DNA of 42,562 nt. Origin: an uncultured Maricaulis sp. (lineage in GTDB: Bacteria; Pseudomonadota; Alphaproteobacteria; Caulobacterales; Maricaulaceae). Shown here piece by piece: positions 7,445 to 14,947 of the stretch. Each line of letters opens with the position of its first letter. The first letter of the stretch is position 1. A program made the translations under genes and the position numbers. The stretch is taken from the NCBI RefSeq assembly GCF_905480005.1, contig NZ_CAJQOO010000042.1:1-42562 (forward strand), read 5' to 3'. The notes beneath the pieces were generated by a model that was given only the letters and a program-made list of their open reading frames with translations, made no database searches and was not told the DNA's origin.

Positions 7445-7975
7445 ATGAGCACGCCACCGACGGACGCCGCGCTGGTCGCGGCGGCCCGCTCGGGCTCAGA
7501 CGCAGCCTTTGCGCGGATCGTCGACCGGTATCAGGGTCCGATCCGCACATTTCTGCGACGCCTGGGGCCGTACACATCCGATGCCGACGATCTGGCCCAG
7601 GAAACCTTCCTGACCGGCTGGACCGAGCTGCGCGGCCTGCGCGAGCCGGCGCGACTCAAGTCCTGGCTGTTCTCGATTGCCTGGCGCAAGGCCAAGGGCG
7701 AGGCCCGGACGATGGCGCGCAACCGGCAGCGCGATCATGACTGGCAGGAAATTCGCCCGGATTGCGAGACGCCGGAGACGGAGCGGGCGATCGCCTTGCA
7801 CCAGGCCCTGGCGCAATTGCCGCCGGACCAGCGCGCGGCGGTATCGCTCTGCCTGGGAGACGGCTGGACCCATGCCGACGCGGCCGGGGTCTTGGATATG
7901 CCGCTGGGTACTGTAAAATCACATGTGCTGCGAGGCCGAACGCGCCTTGTGGAGATTCTGGGAGTGGATTCATGA
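7445..7975 (+). CDS. ECF sigma-70 factor, cassette 1
   Basis: 176 aa. Region 2 spans about residues 10-80 (YQGPIRTFLRRLG, DADDLAQETFLTGW, SWLFSIAWRKA); region 4 spans about 115-170 (LAQLPPDQRAAVSLC, then the helix-turn-helix with MPLGTVKSHVLRGR). There is no region 1 or 3, as in ECF factors. It directs RNA polymerase to a specific promoter set, probably including its own. Its TGA stop overlaps the ATG of the next gene (ATGA), a layout typical of sigma/anti-sigma pairs. The cassette-2 factor has the same architecture but diverges strongly outside the HTH core. Confidence 0.93.
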   Translation: MSTPPTDAALVAAARSGSDAAFARIVDRYQGPIRTFLRRLGPYTSDADDLAQETFLTGWTELRGLREPARLKSWLFSIAWRKAKGEARTMARNRQRDHDWQEIRPDCETPETERAIALHQALAQLPPDQRAAVSLCLGDGWTHADAAGVLDMPLGTVKSHVLRGRTRLVEILGVDS

Positions 7976-8295
7976 GCCAGCCTGACCCGCTTGCCGATTT
8001 CTTTGCTGCGGACGCTGCCCCGGCGGTGGATCGCGGCTTTCGCATGGCCGTGATGGAACAGGTCGCCCGGCGCCGCCTGCGCGTCGAGCTCGCACTTCGC
8101 AGCCTGGCCACGCTTCTGCTTTTTGTCGGCGTTGCCCTGATCTCACCGGTGCTGCAGCGTTTCGCCCAATTGCTCGGGCAGGATTTGTCCCAGGTTCTGC
8201 TGGTCATGCTGGCAGCCGGCCTGGTGGCCTATCTGGGTCATTTCTGGTTGACCCGAAAGCCCGTTTTGCGCCTGCCACACCTGCGCTTTTTCTGA
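7972..8295 (+). CDS. Small two-TM protein overlapping sigma, putative anti-sigma, cassette 1
   Basis: 107 aa starting at the ATGA overlap with the sigma gene. A cytoplasmic N-terminus of about 40 residues (DPLADFFAADAAPAVDRGFRMAVMEQVARRR) is followed by TMs at about 43-60 and 75-92 and a basic tail. Position and layout fit an anti-sigma factor, but it lacks the zinc-binding HxxxCxxC motif of ZAS anti-sigma factors. The FxxxVxxxVxxR segment resembles the segment ADAFSHRVVKQL in the cassette-2 partner. Function is inferred from context only. Confidence 0.75.
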   Translation: MSQPDPLADFFAADAAPAVDRGFRMAVMEQVARRRLRVELALRSLATLLLFVGVALISPVLQRFAQLLGQDLSQVLLVMLAAGLVAYLGHFWLTRKPVLRLPHLRFF

Positions 8296-8379
8296 GCAGA
8301 TTATTGGCACTCCACGTGGAATTGCACGGCGACATCGCCATGAATCGCCTATAGTCGTGTTTGCAAGGGGGAGGCGCGC

Positions 8380-8937
8380 ATGCTGCTGCTGTCTGTTGGA
8401 CTGGTTCTGTTTCTGGGCGTTCATCTCCTGCGAGTTGTGCCCGGCGTTCGGGATGGTTTGCAGGCCCGTCTTGGCGCGACGCCCTACAAGCTGACCTATA
8501 CGGCGATTTCGCTGGTCGGCTTTGTCCTCATTATCTACGGCAAGATCATTGCCCATCCAACGCCCGTCGTCTGGGAGGCTCCGGAGTGGGGACGTCATCT
8601 GGCCCTGTTCGCCGTGCCGCTGGGGATCATTCTCCTGACGTCGGCCTATGCGCCGGGCCATATCCGCCGCTGGGTGCGCCACCCGATGCTGGCCGGTGTC
8701 GTGGTCTGGTCAGGGGCGCACCTGCTGGCCAATAGCGAGGCTTCGGCCGTTCTTTTGTTCGGCAGTTTCTTCGTCTGGTCGCTGATCACCTTCATCGCCG
8801 CCTGCTTCCGCGAGACGCCCCCGCCCGTGGTAAAGGGGTGGGGTGGCGATCTCACCGCGATTGTCCTTGGTCTCATCGCAGCGCTTATCCTATTGAATTT
8901 TCACATGTATCTGTTTGGTGTCGCAGTAATCGGATAA
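8380..8937 (+). CDS. NnrU family membrane protein
   Basis: 185 aa with about six TM segments. HLLRVVPGVRDGLQARLG, the conserved HP pair in WVRHPMLAGVVVWSGAHLLANSEASAVLLFGSF and the overall length identify the NnrU family, integral membrane proteins linked to nitrite/nitric oxide metabolism and distantly related to isoprenylcysteine methyltransferase-like proteins. GGGGGAGG lies 6 nt before the ATG. It stands between two ECF cassettes; no denitrification gene is nearby, so the link with nitrogen oxides is not supported by local context. Confidence 0.92.
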   Translation: MLLLSVGLVLFLGVHLLRVVPGVRDGLQARLGATPYKLTYTAISLVGFVLIIYGKIIAHPTPVVWEAPEWGRHLALFAVPLGIILLTSAYAPGHIRRWVRHPMLAGVVVWSGAHLLANSEASAVLLFGSFFVWSLITFIAACFRETPPPVVKGWGGDLTAIVLGLIAALILLNFHMYLFGVAVIG

Positions 8938-8941
8938 TTTC

Positions 8942-8983
8942 TGCATCCAAACAGAGATATCGCCGCATCTCAGGGTCAAAGGC
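8942..8983 (+). promoter_or_regulatory. Candidate ECF promoter of cassette 2
   Basis: TGCATCCAAA (8942-8951) and AGGGTCAAAGGC (8972-8983), identical in both words and in their 30-nt offset to the element at 6931-6972. The 20 bases between the words differ, apart from a partial GC-GC match. It starts 4 nt after the nnrU stop and 83 nt before the second cassette. Confidence 0.55.
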
Positions 8984-9024
8984 GACGCGAAAACGGAGCC
9001 TGGCCCTAGTGAAGGAGATTTGAA

Positions 9025-9408
9025 ATGAACCCTTGGGTATTTGTAGCACTGGCGCCGTTTGTAATGGTCGCCTCGATCGTTTGGTTCTCGCTTCGTGCCC
9101 AAACGGAACGTCGAACCGCGACGCTCAGGGTGGTGGAAGAAGCCATCAAGGGCGGGCAGACCATGACGCCGGACACCATCCGGGCGTTGGGCATGCCGCG
9201 CAAGGATAGCAATGGTGACTTGAAGTCGGGTCTCATCCTGGTTGCCGTTGCTGCTGGCTTTGTCGTGCTTGGCTGGGCGGCCGGAGTCGTCAGCGGCGAA
9301 GAAGAGGCCATGTACATGATGCCAGCCATCGCCGCCTTCCCGGGCTTTATCGGTCTGGTCCTTGTCGGGTTCGGCCTGCTGGGTCGCAAGAAAGAGGGCG
9401 CCGAGTAA
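9025..9408 (+). CDS. DUF6249-like small membrane protein, cassette 2
   Basis: 127 aa. N-terminal TM (about 4-22), cytoplasmic helix RRTATLRVVEEAIKGGQTMTPDTI, then two TMs (about 68-88 and 98-118) and a basic tail GRKKEGAE. The layout and the GxxMTPDTI turn parallel the protein at 7019, with which it shares little direct identity. A strong AAGGAGAT precedes the ATG. The sigma gene starts 13 nt downstream. Confidence 0.8.
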   Translation: MNPWVFVALAPFVMVASIVWFSLRAQTERRTATLRVVEEAIKGGQTMTPDTIRALGMPRKDSNGDLKSGLILVAVAAGFVVLGWAAGVVSGEEEAMYMMPAIAAFPGFIGLVLVGFGLLGRKKEGAE

Positions 9409-9421
9409 TCGGAGCAAGCTG

Positions 9422-9964
9422 ATGAAGGCGTCGGACGAAGAACTCACAGCCCTGGTGGTCGCCACAAAGAACCCGGCGGCCTTCGGGGAACTGGTCCGGC
9501 GTCATCAGGGCCTGGTTCGCGGCATGCTGCACCGCATGTGTCGCAACCACGCCCTCGCGGATGACCTGGCTCAGGATGCCTTCATCAAGGCGTTCGAGAA
9601 GGTCGGAAGTTTCAAGGGCACGGGCTCCTTCAAGTCCTGGCTCTGTTCCATCGCCTACACCCAATTCCTGATGTCAGCGCGCAAGCGCAAGGCGGCGGAC
9701 CGGGTGCTGGAGAAGTTCCAGAGCGGCATGGAAGAATCCGAAGCGCCCCGTGATATGGGCAATGTGGTTGATCTCGATCGCGGCCTTGCCACATTGAAGG
9801 ATGAAGAACGGATCGCGGTCGTGCTATGTTATTCGTGTGGCATGTCACACTCGGAAGCCGCTGAGGCGACCGGTATGCCACTGGGAACGGTCAAGTCGCA
9901 CGTCAATCGCGGCCGGGCCAAATTGCAGGCGTTCTTTACGGACGCGGAGGTGATGGCGTCATGA
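9422..9964 (+). CDS. ECF sigma-70 factor, cassette 2
   Basis: 180 aa from the ATG at 9422, which has GGAG 7 nt upstream; a longer frame from 9362 would overlap the preceding gene. Region 2 is seen in VRRHQGLVRGMLHRM, ALADDLAQDAFIKAFEKV and FKSWLCSIAYTQF. Region 4 is LATLKDEERIAVVLCY and the HTH with ATGMPLGTVKSHVNRGRAKL. The TGA stop overlaps the start of the next gene. It is a paralogue in layout of the factor at 7445; the recognition helix core MPLGTVKSHV is identical in both, which is also common across ECF factors. Confidence 0.93.
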   Translation: MKASDEELTALVVATKNPAAFGELVRRHQGLVRGMLHRMCRNHALADDLAQDAFIKAFEKVGSFKGTGSFKSWLCSIAYTQFLMSARKRKAADRVLEKFQSGMEESEAPRDMGNVVDLDRGLATLKDEERIAVVLCYSCGMSHSEAAEATGMPLGTVKSHVNRGRAKLQAFFTDAEVMAS

Positions 9965-10302
9965 CGATGAATGATGCATTCGATGCCCGGCTCAAGGCCG
10001 CCTTCGCTCAGGCAGCCGAGCCGCTTGAGGCGGAGCGTGAGGCCGATGCCTTCTCGCACCGCGTGGTCAAGCAATTGTCCAATCCGGATCGCAAGCGGAT
10101 CCTGCTGCTCGGCGGTGCCGGGTCAACCGGGTCGGCGATTGCCGGCACCCAGCTTGAAGGCCTGCTCGGCCAGGTCCAGGTGCCGACGGAAGGCCTGATG
10201 GCGAATATCGGCTTCCTGATGAGTCCGGAAGTCATGGCGGCCGGTGCCATGGCTGTGGCGGTTGGCATTGTCGCGACGGTCTTGCCGCGCCGCATCGCCT
10301 GA
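9961..10302 (+). CDS. Small membrane protein overlapping sigma, putative anti-sigma, cassette 2
   Basis: 113 aa, starting in an ATGA overlap with the sigma gene. A cytoplasmic N-terminal half (AFDARLKAAFAQAAEPLEAERE, ADAFSHRVVKQL) is followed by weakly hydrophobic segments at about 46-65 and 80-108. No zinc-binding motif. It occupies the position of the 107-aa protein of cassette 1. An anti-sigma role is likely from context but unproven. Confidence 0.73.
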   Translation: MTMNDAFDARLKAAFAQAAEPLEAEREADAFSHRVVKQLSNPDRKRILLLGGAGSTGSAIAGTQLEGLLGQVQVPTEGLMANIGFLMSPEVMAAGAMAVAVGIVATVLPRRIA

Positions 10303-10319
10303 GCCACCGTCCAAGGCTT

Positions 10320-10347
10320 TTGCAGCGCAGCATGCTGCGCTAGGGTC
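10320..10347 (+). promoter_or_regulatory. panB promoter with operator-like palindrome
   Basis: TTGCAG (10320-10325), a 13-bp spacer and GCTAGGGTC (10339-10347) fit the Caulobacter-type housekeeping promoter pattern. The perfect 18-bp palindrome AGCGCAGCATGCTGCGCT (10324-10341) fills the spacer and touches both elements, the position expected of a repressor operator. panB starts at 10377. Confidence 0.5.
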
Positions 10348-10376
10348 CGGCCACCCGTATTGAAAAGGCCTGTTTC

Positions 10377-11204
10377 ATGTCAGCCCAAACCCAGATCCGG
10401 CGCATCACCGCGCCGGATATTCGTGCCCGCAAGGGCGGTGAGCCGATCGTCTGCCTGACCGCCTATGACGCGCCGATGGCGCGCATTCTCGATCCGCATT
10501 GTGACCTTCTCCTCGTTGGCGACAGCGTCGGCATGGTGGTGCACGGGCTCGATTCAACGATCGGCGTCACGCTCGACATGATGATCCTGCATGGCCAGGC
10601 GGTCATGCGCGGCGCCAAACGCGCCCTGGTCGCCGTCGACATGCCGTTCGGGAGTTATGAAGCGTCCCCGGAGCAGGCGTTTGCCAATGCGGCGCGCATC
10701 ATGGCGGAGACCGGATGCCAGGCGATCAAGATCGAGAGCGGCACCTATGCGGCCGAGACGATCCGCTTCATGGCGGCCCGCTCCATTCCGGTCATCGGCC
10801 ATGTCGGACTGCGCCCGCAGGCGGCCCTGGCCGATGGCGGCTTCAAGGCCAAGGGGCGCACGGACAGTGAGCGCCAGCGCGTGATCGACGAGGCCGTGGC
10901 GACCGCAGAGGCGGGCGCCTTCGCCCTTGTCATTGAAGGTGTTGCGGAAGACCTTGCGCGCGAGATCACGGAGACTGTCGCTGTCCCGACCATCGGGATC
11001 GGGGCCTCGGCGACCTGTGACGGCCAGGTTCTGGTCACCCAGGACATGCTCGGCGTGTTCGACTGGACGCCCAAATTCGTCAAGCGCTACGACAATATGG
11101 CGGAGCGGACCGATGAGGCTGTTGCGCGCTATGCCCGGGAAGTCCGGGATCGCAGCTTTCCCTCGCCACGCGAGGTCTACACGATGAAGCGCTCTGACGG
11201 CTGA
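10377..11204 (+). CDS. panB: 3-methyl-2-oxobutanoate hydroxymethyltransferase
   Basis: 275 aa, full length. Begins with the family pattern RITAPDIRARKGGEPIVCLT, YDAPMARILD and LLVGDSVGMVVHG (metal-binding Asp), with IKIESG and IGHVGLRPQ further on and the C-terminal GIGASATCDGQVLV. It transfers a hydroxymethyl group from 5,10-methylene-THF to 2-oxoisovalerate, the first committed step of pantothenate and hence CoA synthesis. AAAAGG precedes the ATG. panC is not adjacent. The palindromic promoter suggests it is regulated on its own. Confidence 0.97.
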   Translation: MSAQTQIRRITAPDIRARKGGEPIVCLTAYDAPMARILDPHCDLLLVGDSVGMVVHGLDSTIGVTLDMMILHGQAVMRGAKRALVAVDMPFGSYEASPEQAFANAARIMAETGCQAIKIESGTYAAETIRFMAARSIPVIGHVGLRPQAALADGGFKAKGRTDSERQRVIDEAVATAEAGAFALVIEGVAEDLAREITETVAVPTIGIGASATCDGQVLVTQDMLGVFDWTPKFVKRYDNMAERTDEAVARYAREVRDRSFPSPREVYTMKRSDG

Positions 11205-11210
11205 CCTCGG

Positions 11211-11240
11211 TTGCGGCAGGGGGGGAGTAACGCTAGGGTC
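11211..11240 (+). promoter_or_regulatory. Promoter of the yfgM-bamB-der unit
   Basis: TTGCGGC (11211-11217), 14-bp spacer, GCTAGGGTC (11232-11240). The -10 word and its flanks (CGCTAGGGTCCG) are identical to those of the panB promoter. A start near 11247 would leave only a few bases before the ATG at 11253 but about 30 nt before the GTG at 11277, which favours the latter as the translation start. Confidence 0.5.
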
Positions 11241-11276
11241 CGCGCTCATTGAATGGATTTACGGAGCCGCCCCGAC

Positions 11277-12080
11277 GTGGTCGATATTTTTGAAGAAGTC
11301 GACGAAGCACTTAGTCGCGACAAGTATCAGGAATTGCTTCGCAAATATGGACCGTGGGCGCTTGGCGGCGCACTCGCCATCATTGTGGGTACGGTGGCCT
11401 GGCAGGGATTTGATGCCTGGCAGACCTCGGGCCGTGAGGCGGCGTCCGATTCCTATGCTGCGGCGATGACGCAGGTCGAGGCCGGGCAATTGCCGCTCGC
11501 AGCTGCCAGTCTCGAGACTCTCGCCGGCCAGGGCACGGCCGGATATGTCCCGCTTGCGCTTATCCAGCGCGGCAATGTCGCGCTCGAACAGGGCGATAAT
11601 GCTGCCGCTGCCGATTTCTTCGAGCAGGCCGCTGCTGCTGCCAGTGACCCGCTGCTGGGCGACATGGCGGAAATCCGCGCGGTCTGGGCTGCTTGGGACA
11701 CACTGTCCTTCTCCGATATCGATCTGCGCCTGAGCCGGCTTGTGAACGGGGAATCGCCCTTCCGCCATCTGGCGCGCGAGACGATCGCCTCTGCGGCTTT
11801 GCGCGCTGACAATTACGAGCGGGCCCGGACCCAGTACCAATTCCTGGCCTTTGCCAATGACGCGCCTGCGGGTGTCTCCGCCCGGGCACGCGAAGCCCTG
11901 GCCCTGATTGCCCAGCGCGCCGGGCCGGCCGAGCCCTCTGCCGATGACGTGTCAGCCGACACCATGGCGACGGATGATGCCCCGGTGGACGATGCTGCTG
12001 CGGCTGACGATGCTGTGGCCGAAGAGACAGCCGCCGAGACCGAAGAAACTCCTGATGCCGGGGATGCAGGCAATGATTGA
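11277..12080 (+). CDS. YfgM-like TPR membrane protein
   Basis: 267 aa from the GTG at 11277; an in-frame ATG at 11253 gives 275 aa. The GTG is preferred because it has GGAG 11 nt upstream and yields the alphaproteobacterial start VDIFEEVDEAL. A short cytoplasmic N-terminus, one TM (about residues 25-42, LGGALAIIVGTVAWQGF), then periplasmic TPR-like helices (GREAASDSYAAAM, GNVALEQGDNAAAADFF) of the TPR_21 type, ending in a disordered Asp/Ala/Glu tail. In E. coli YfgM associates with the SecYEG translocon and the periplasmic chaperone PpiD. It overlaps bamB, as in many proteobacteria. Confidence 0.88.
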   Translation: MVDIFEEVDEALSRDKYQELLRKYGPWALGGALAIIVGTVAWQGFDAWQTSGREAASDSYAAAMTQVEAGQLPLAAASLETLAGQGTAGYVPLALIQRGNVALEQGDNAAAADFFEQAAAAASDPLLGDMAEIRAVWAAWDTLSFSDIDLRLSRLVNGESPFRHLARETIASAALRADNYERARTQYQFLAFANDAPAGVSARAREALALIAQRAGPAEPSADDVSADTMATDDAPVDDAAAADDAVAEETAAETEETPDAGDAGND

Positions 12081-13443
12081 TGTAAAGCGTATCCGCACCC
12101 TTCTGGGTGTGGCCCTGATCGCCCCGCTGGCCGCCTGTTCGTCGGTGCCCAACCCGCTGGACATGATCCCGGGGCGCGGCAATGACGACGACAATAATCT
12201 GAATGGTGACGCACCGACCGATGGTCGCGTCTCCATCCTCAATTTCGAGCAGGGCCTGCGCCTTGATGGCGAAAGCGCCGGCGTCGTCGAGTTGCCGACT
12301 GCCTATGTGAACACGGTCTGGCCGCAGCCGGGTGGCTATCCCACCAATGCCGTCCAGCACACCCAGGCATCCGGTCCGCTGGACATCGCCTGGCGTGAAG
12401 GCTTTGGCGCCGGCTCCGACAATAGCCGCCGCATCAATGCCCGTCCGGTCATCGCGGCGGGCAATATCTATGCGATCGACGCCAGCGGCGAGGTCGTGGC
12501 GATGAATGCGGACACGGGCGCGACGGTCTGGCGTCACCAGATCGAAGCGACGCACCGCTATGACCGCATGTCGTTCGGCGGTGGCCTGGCCTTTGATGGC
12601 GGTCGTATCTACGTCCATTCCGGCCTGAATTTCTTTGTCGCCCTGGATTCCGCAAGCGGCGCGGAATTGTGGCGCTCCGAGACGCTGGTGCCTTTCCATG
12701 GCGCGCCGACGGTCGCCGATGGCCGCGTCTTCGTGTCGAGCGACGACAACGAACTGCTCGCCTTGGATACCGATAGCGGCCAGGTGTTGTGGACCTATCA
12801 GGGCATTGTTGAATCCGCGCGCCTCCTGACCGCGCCAAGCCCGGCCGTGCTGGGTGATATCGTCGTGGCACCCTTTGCCTCGGGCGAGCTGATTGCGTTG
12901 CGGGTCCAGAACGGCAATCCGATCTGGCAGGACAGCCTGACCCGCGCGGGTGGTCTGACAGCCATGTCGGAGATCAATGATGTCGCCGGAAGCCCGGTCG
13001 TCGTCGACAATACCGTGTATGCGATGAGCCATTCCGGCCTGCTCGCGGCAATCTCCCTGCGGACGGGTGAGCGCCTGTGGAGCCAGCCTGCCGGTGGACT
13101 GCACGCCCCCTGGGTGGCCGGTGACTTCCTCTATGTCACGACAAGCGAGGCGGAGATTGTCTGCATCAATCGCCTGGACGGTGAAGTGTACTGGATCACC
13201 CAGCTCGACCTGTTCGAGAATGCCAGCGAGCGCAAGAACCGGCTCGCCTGGACAGGGCCGGTGATGGCCGGCGGCCGTATCATTGTGGCCTCCAGCCGCG
13301 GCGATATGCGGGTGCTCAACGCCTATGACGGGACGATCATGTCGCAAAGCGATTTGCCCGGCGATGTGTTCATCCCCCCTGTCATTGCCAATGAAACCGT
13401 ATATGTCGTCACCGATGACGCGCGGATGATCGCGCTCCGCTAG
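12073..13443 (+). CDS. bamB: Outer-membrane assembly lipoprotein BamB
   Basis: 456 aa from the ATG at 12073, 8 bp inside the end of yfgM. Lipoprotein signal with lipobox LAAC (IAPLAACSS). A linker with an Asp/Asn run (NDDDNNLNGD) is followed by an eight-bladed PQQ-like propeller: repeats such as GNIYAIDASGEVVAMNADTGATVWRH-type strands recur at about 40-residue intervals (GAELWRSET, GQVLWTYQ, GERLWSQP). It scaffolds the BAM complex at the periplasmic face of the outer membrane. Translational coupling to yfgM is likely. ATGs at 12055 and 12064 are alternative starts. Confidence 0.95.
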   Translation: MIDVKRIRTLLGVALIAPLAACSSVPNPLDMIPGRGNDDDNNLNGDAPTDGRVSILNFEQGLRLDGESAGVVELPTAYVNTVWPQPGGYPTNAVQHTQASGPLDIAWREGFGAGSDNSRRINARPVIAAGNIYAIDASGEVVAMNADTGATVWRHQIEATHRYDRMSFGGGLAFDGGRIYVHSGLNFFVALDSASGAELWRSETLVPFHGAPTVADGRVFVSSDDNELLALDTDSGQVLWTYQGIVESARLLTAPSPAVLGDIVVAPFASGELIALRVQNGNPIWQDSLTRAGGLTAMSEINDVAGSPVVVDNTVYAMSHSGLLAAISLRTGERLWSQPAGGLHAPWVAGDFLYVTTSEAEIVCINRLDGEVYWITQLDLFENASERKNRLAWTGPVMAGGRIIVASSRGDMRVLNAYDGTIMSQSDLPGDVFIPPVIANETVYVVTDDARMIALR

Positions 13444-13453
13444 GCGCAAACGC

Positions 13454-14935
13454 ATGACTGCTCACTTGCCCCGCATCGCTGTCGTAGGACGGCCGAATGT
13501 GGGAAAATCGACCTTGTTCAATCGCTTGGCCGGGAAACCCCTGGCTATTGTCGATGACCGGCCCGGTGTTACCCGGGACCGGCGTGAGGCGCGTGGGCGT
13601 CTGGGCGACCTGCCCCTCCTGCTGATTGATACGGCCGGATATGACGATGCCGAGAAGGATGGCCTGGATGCGGAGATGCGCACCCAGACCGAAATGGCCA
13701 TCCATGATGCCGATCTCTGCCTTCTCCTGATCGATGCCCGCGCGGGTGTGACGCCGCTCGATGTTGTCTTCGCTGACGTCATCCGCAAGTCGGGAAAGCC
13801 TGTCCTGTTGCTGGCCAATAAGTGCGAGGGCAAGGCGGGCGAATCCGGCCTGATGGATGCGTTCGAACTGGGCATGGGCGAGCCGATTGCATTCTCCGCA
13901 GCGCATGGCGCCGGTATCGGTGACCTCTATGACGCCATGATCGAAGCGCTCGGTACGATGGCCAAGGCCGCGCGCCGCCGTACCAAGGATGAGGGCGACC
14001 CACCCCTGCGGATTGCTGTTATCGGCCGCCCGAATGCCGGCAAGTCGACGCTGATCAATACATTGATCGGTGACGAACGCCTGATCACGGGACCGGAAGC
14101 GGGTATCACCCGCGACGCCATTTCGGTGGATTGGGTCTGGGATGGGCGCCGTGTGCGCCTGCATGACACGGCCGGCTTGCGCAAGCGCGGCAAGGTTGCC
14201 GACCGGCTTGAACGGATGAGTGCGGCGGACACGCTGCGCGCGGTCAAGTTTGCCGAAGTCGTCCTGCTCCTCATGGATGCCGATCACCCGCTCGAGAAAC
14301 AGGACCTCCATCTGGCCGACATGGCCTACAAGGAGGGCCGTGCCGTCGCGATCTGCGTGTCCAAGATGGATCTGGTGCCCAATCGCGAGGCCTATCTCAA
14401 GGAAATCCGGCTCGAGTTTGAACGCCTTCTCCCGCAGATGACCGGGGCGCCCCTGCTGCCCATCTCTGCGCTCAAGAAGAAAGGGTTGGATGCCATCATG
14501 CCGACCCTGGCCAAGCTGCACGAGAATTGGGACGCCAAGGTCAAGACGCGCGATCTCAATGACTGGCTGCACGAGATGACCGAGCGGCACCCGCCGCCTG
14601 CCGTCAATGGTCGCCGGATCAAGCCGCGCTACATGACCCAGACCAAGGGGCGTCCGCCAACCTTTGTCTTGATGTGTTCGCGGGCATCGGACTTGCCGGA
14701 GAGCTATAAACGCTATCTGGTCAATGGCTTGCGGGAGTCGTTTGACCTTCCCGGCGTGCCGATACGACTGATCGTCAAGGCCGGCAAGAATCCGTATGTC
14801 GATGGCGATCGTGGTGGCAGTGGTCCGGGCGACAAGGCGTCGAAAGCTGGCAAGCCCGAGCGGCCCAATCGTCCGGTCAAGCCGCCCAAGGGGCAGCACC
14901 AGGCCAAGGGCCGGGCCGCAGCCCGCAAGCCGTAA
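13454..14935 (+). CDS. der: Ribosome-assembly GTPase Der (EngA)
   Basis: 493 aa with two tandem GTPase domains: first P-loop GRPNVGKS (about residues 12-19) with DRPGVTRD and DTAGY; second P-loop GRPNAGKS (about 194-201) with GITRDAISVDW, DTAGLRKR and SKMD. A KH-like domain follows (HPPPAVNGRRIKPRYMTQ) and a basic tail rich in Lys/Gly/Pro. It matures the 50S subunit. It begins 10 nt after bamB, the conserved bamB-der order. Confidence 0.98.
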   Translation: MTAHLPRIAVVGRPNVGKSTLFNRLAGKPLAIVDDRPGVTRDRREARGRLGDLPLLLIDTAGYDDAEKDGLDAEMRTQTEMAIHDADLCLLLIDARAGVTPLDVVFADVIRKSGKPVLLLANKCEGKAGESGLMDAFELGMGEPIAFSAAHGAGIGDLYDAMIEALGTMAKAARRRTKDEGDPPLRIAVIGRPNAGKSTLINTLIGDERLITGPEAGITRDAISVDWVWDGRRVRLHDTAGLRKRGKVADRLERMSAADTLRAVKFAEVVLLLMDADHPLEKQDLHLADMAYKEGRAVAICVSKMDLVPNREAYLKEIRLEFERLLPQMTGAPLLPISALKKKGLDAIMPTLAKLHENWDAKVKTRDLNDWLHEMTERHPPPAVNGRRIKPRYMTQTKGRPPTFVLMCSRASDLPESYKRYLVNGLRESFDLPGVPIRLIVKAGKNPYVDGDRGGSGPGDKASKAGKPERPNRPVKPPKGQHQAKGRAAARKP

Positions 14936-14947
14936 CGACCGCGGTCG

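Noticed and set aside
11560-13455. 631-aa minus-strand open frame across yfgM and bamB
   Set aside because: It is antisense to genes with intact family motifs and its product is a low-complexity His/Asp/Gly-rich sequence typical of shadow frames in GC-rich DNA.
13409-14899. 496-aa minus-strand open frame across der
   Set aside because: Mirror of the two GTPase domains of der; no start signal and no domain.
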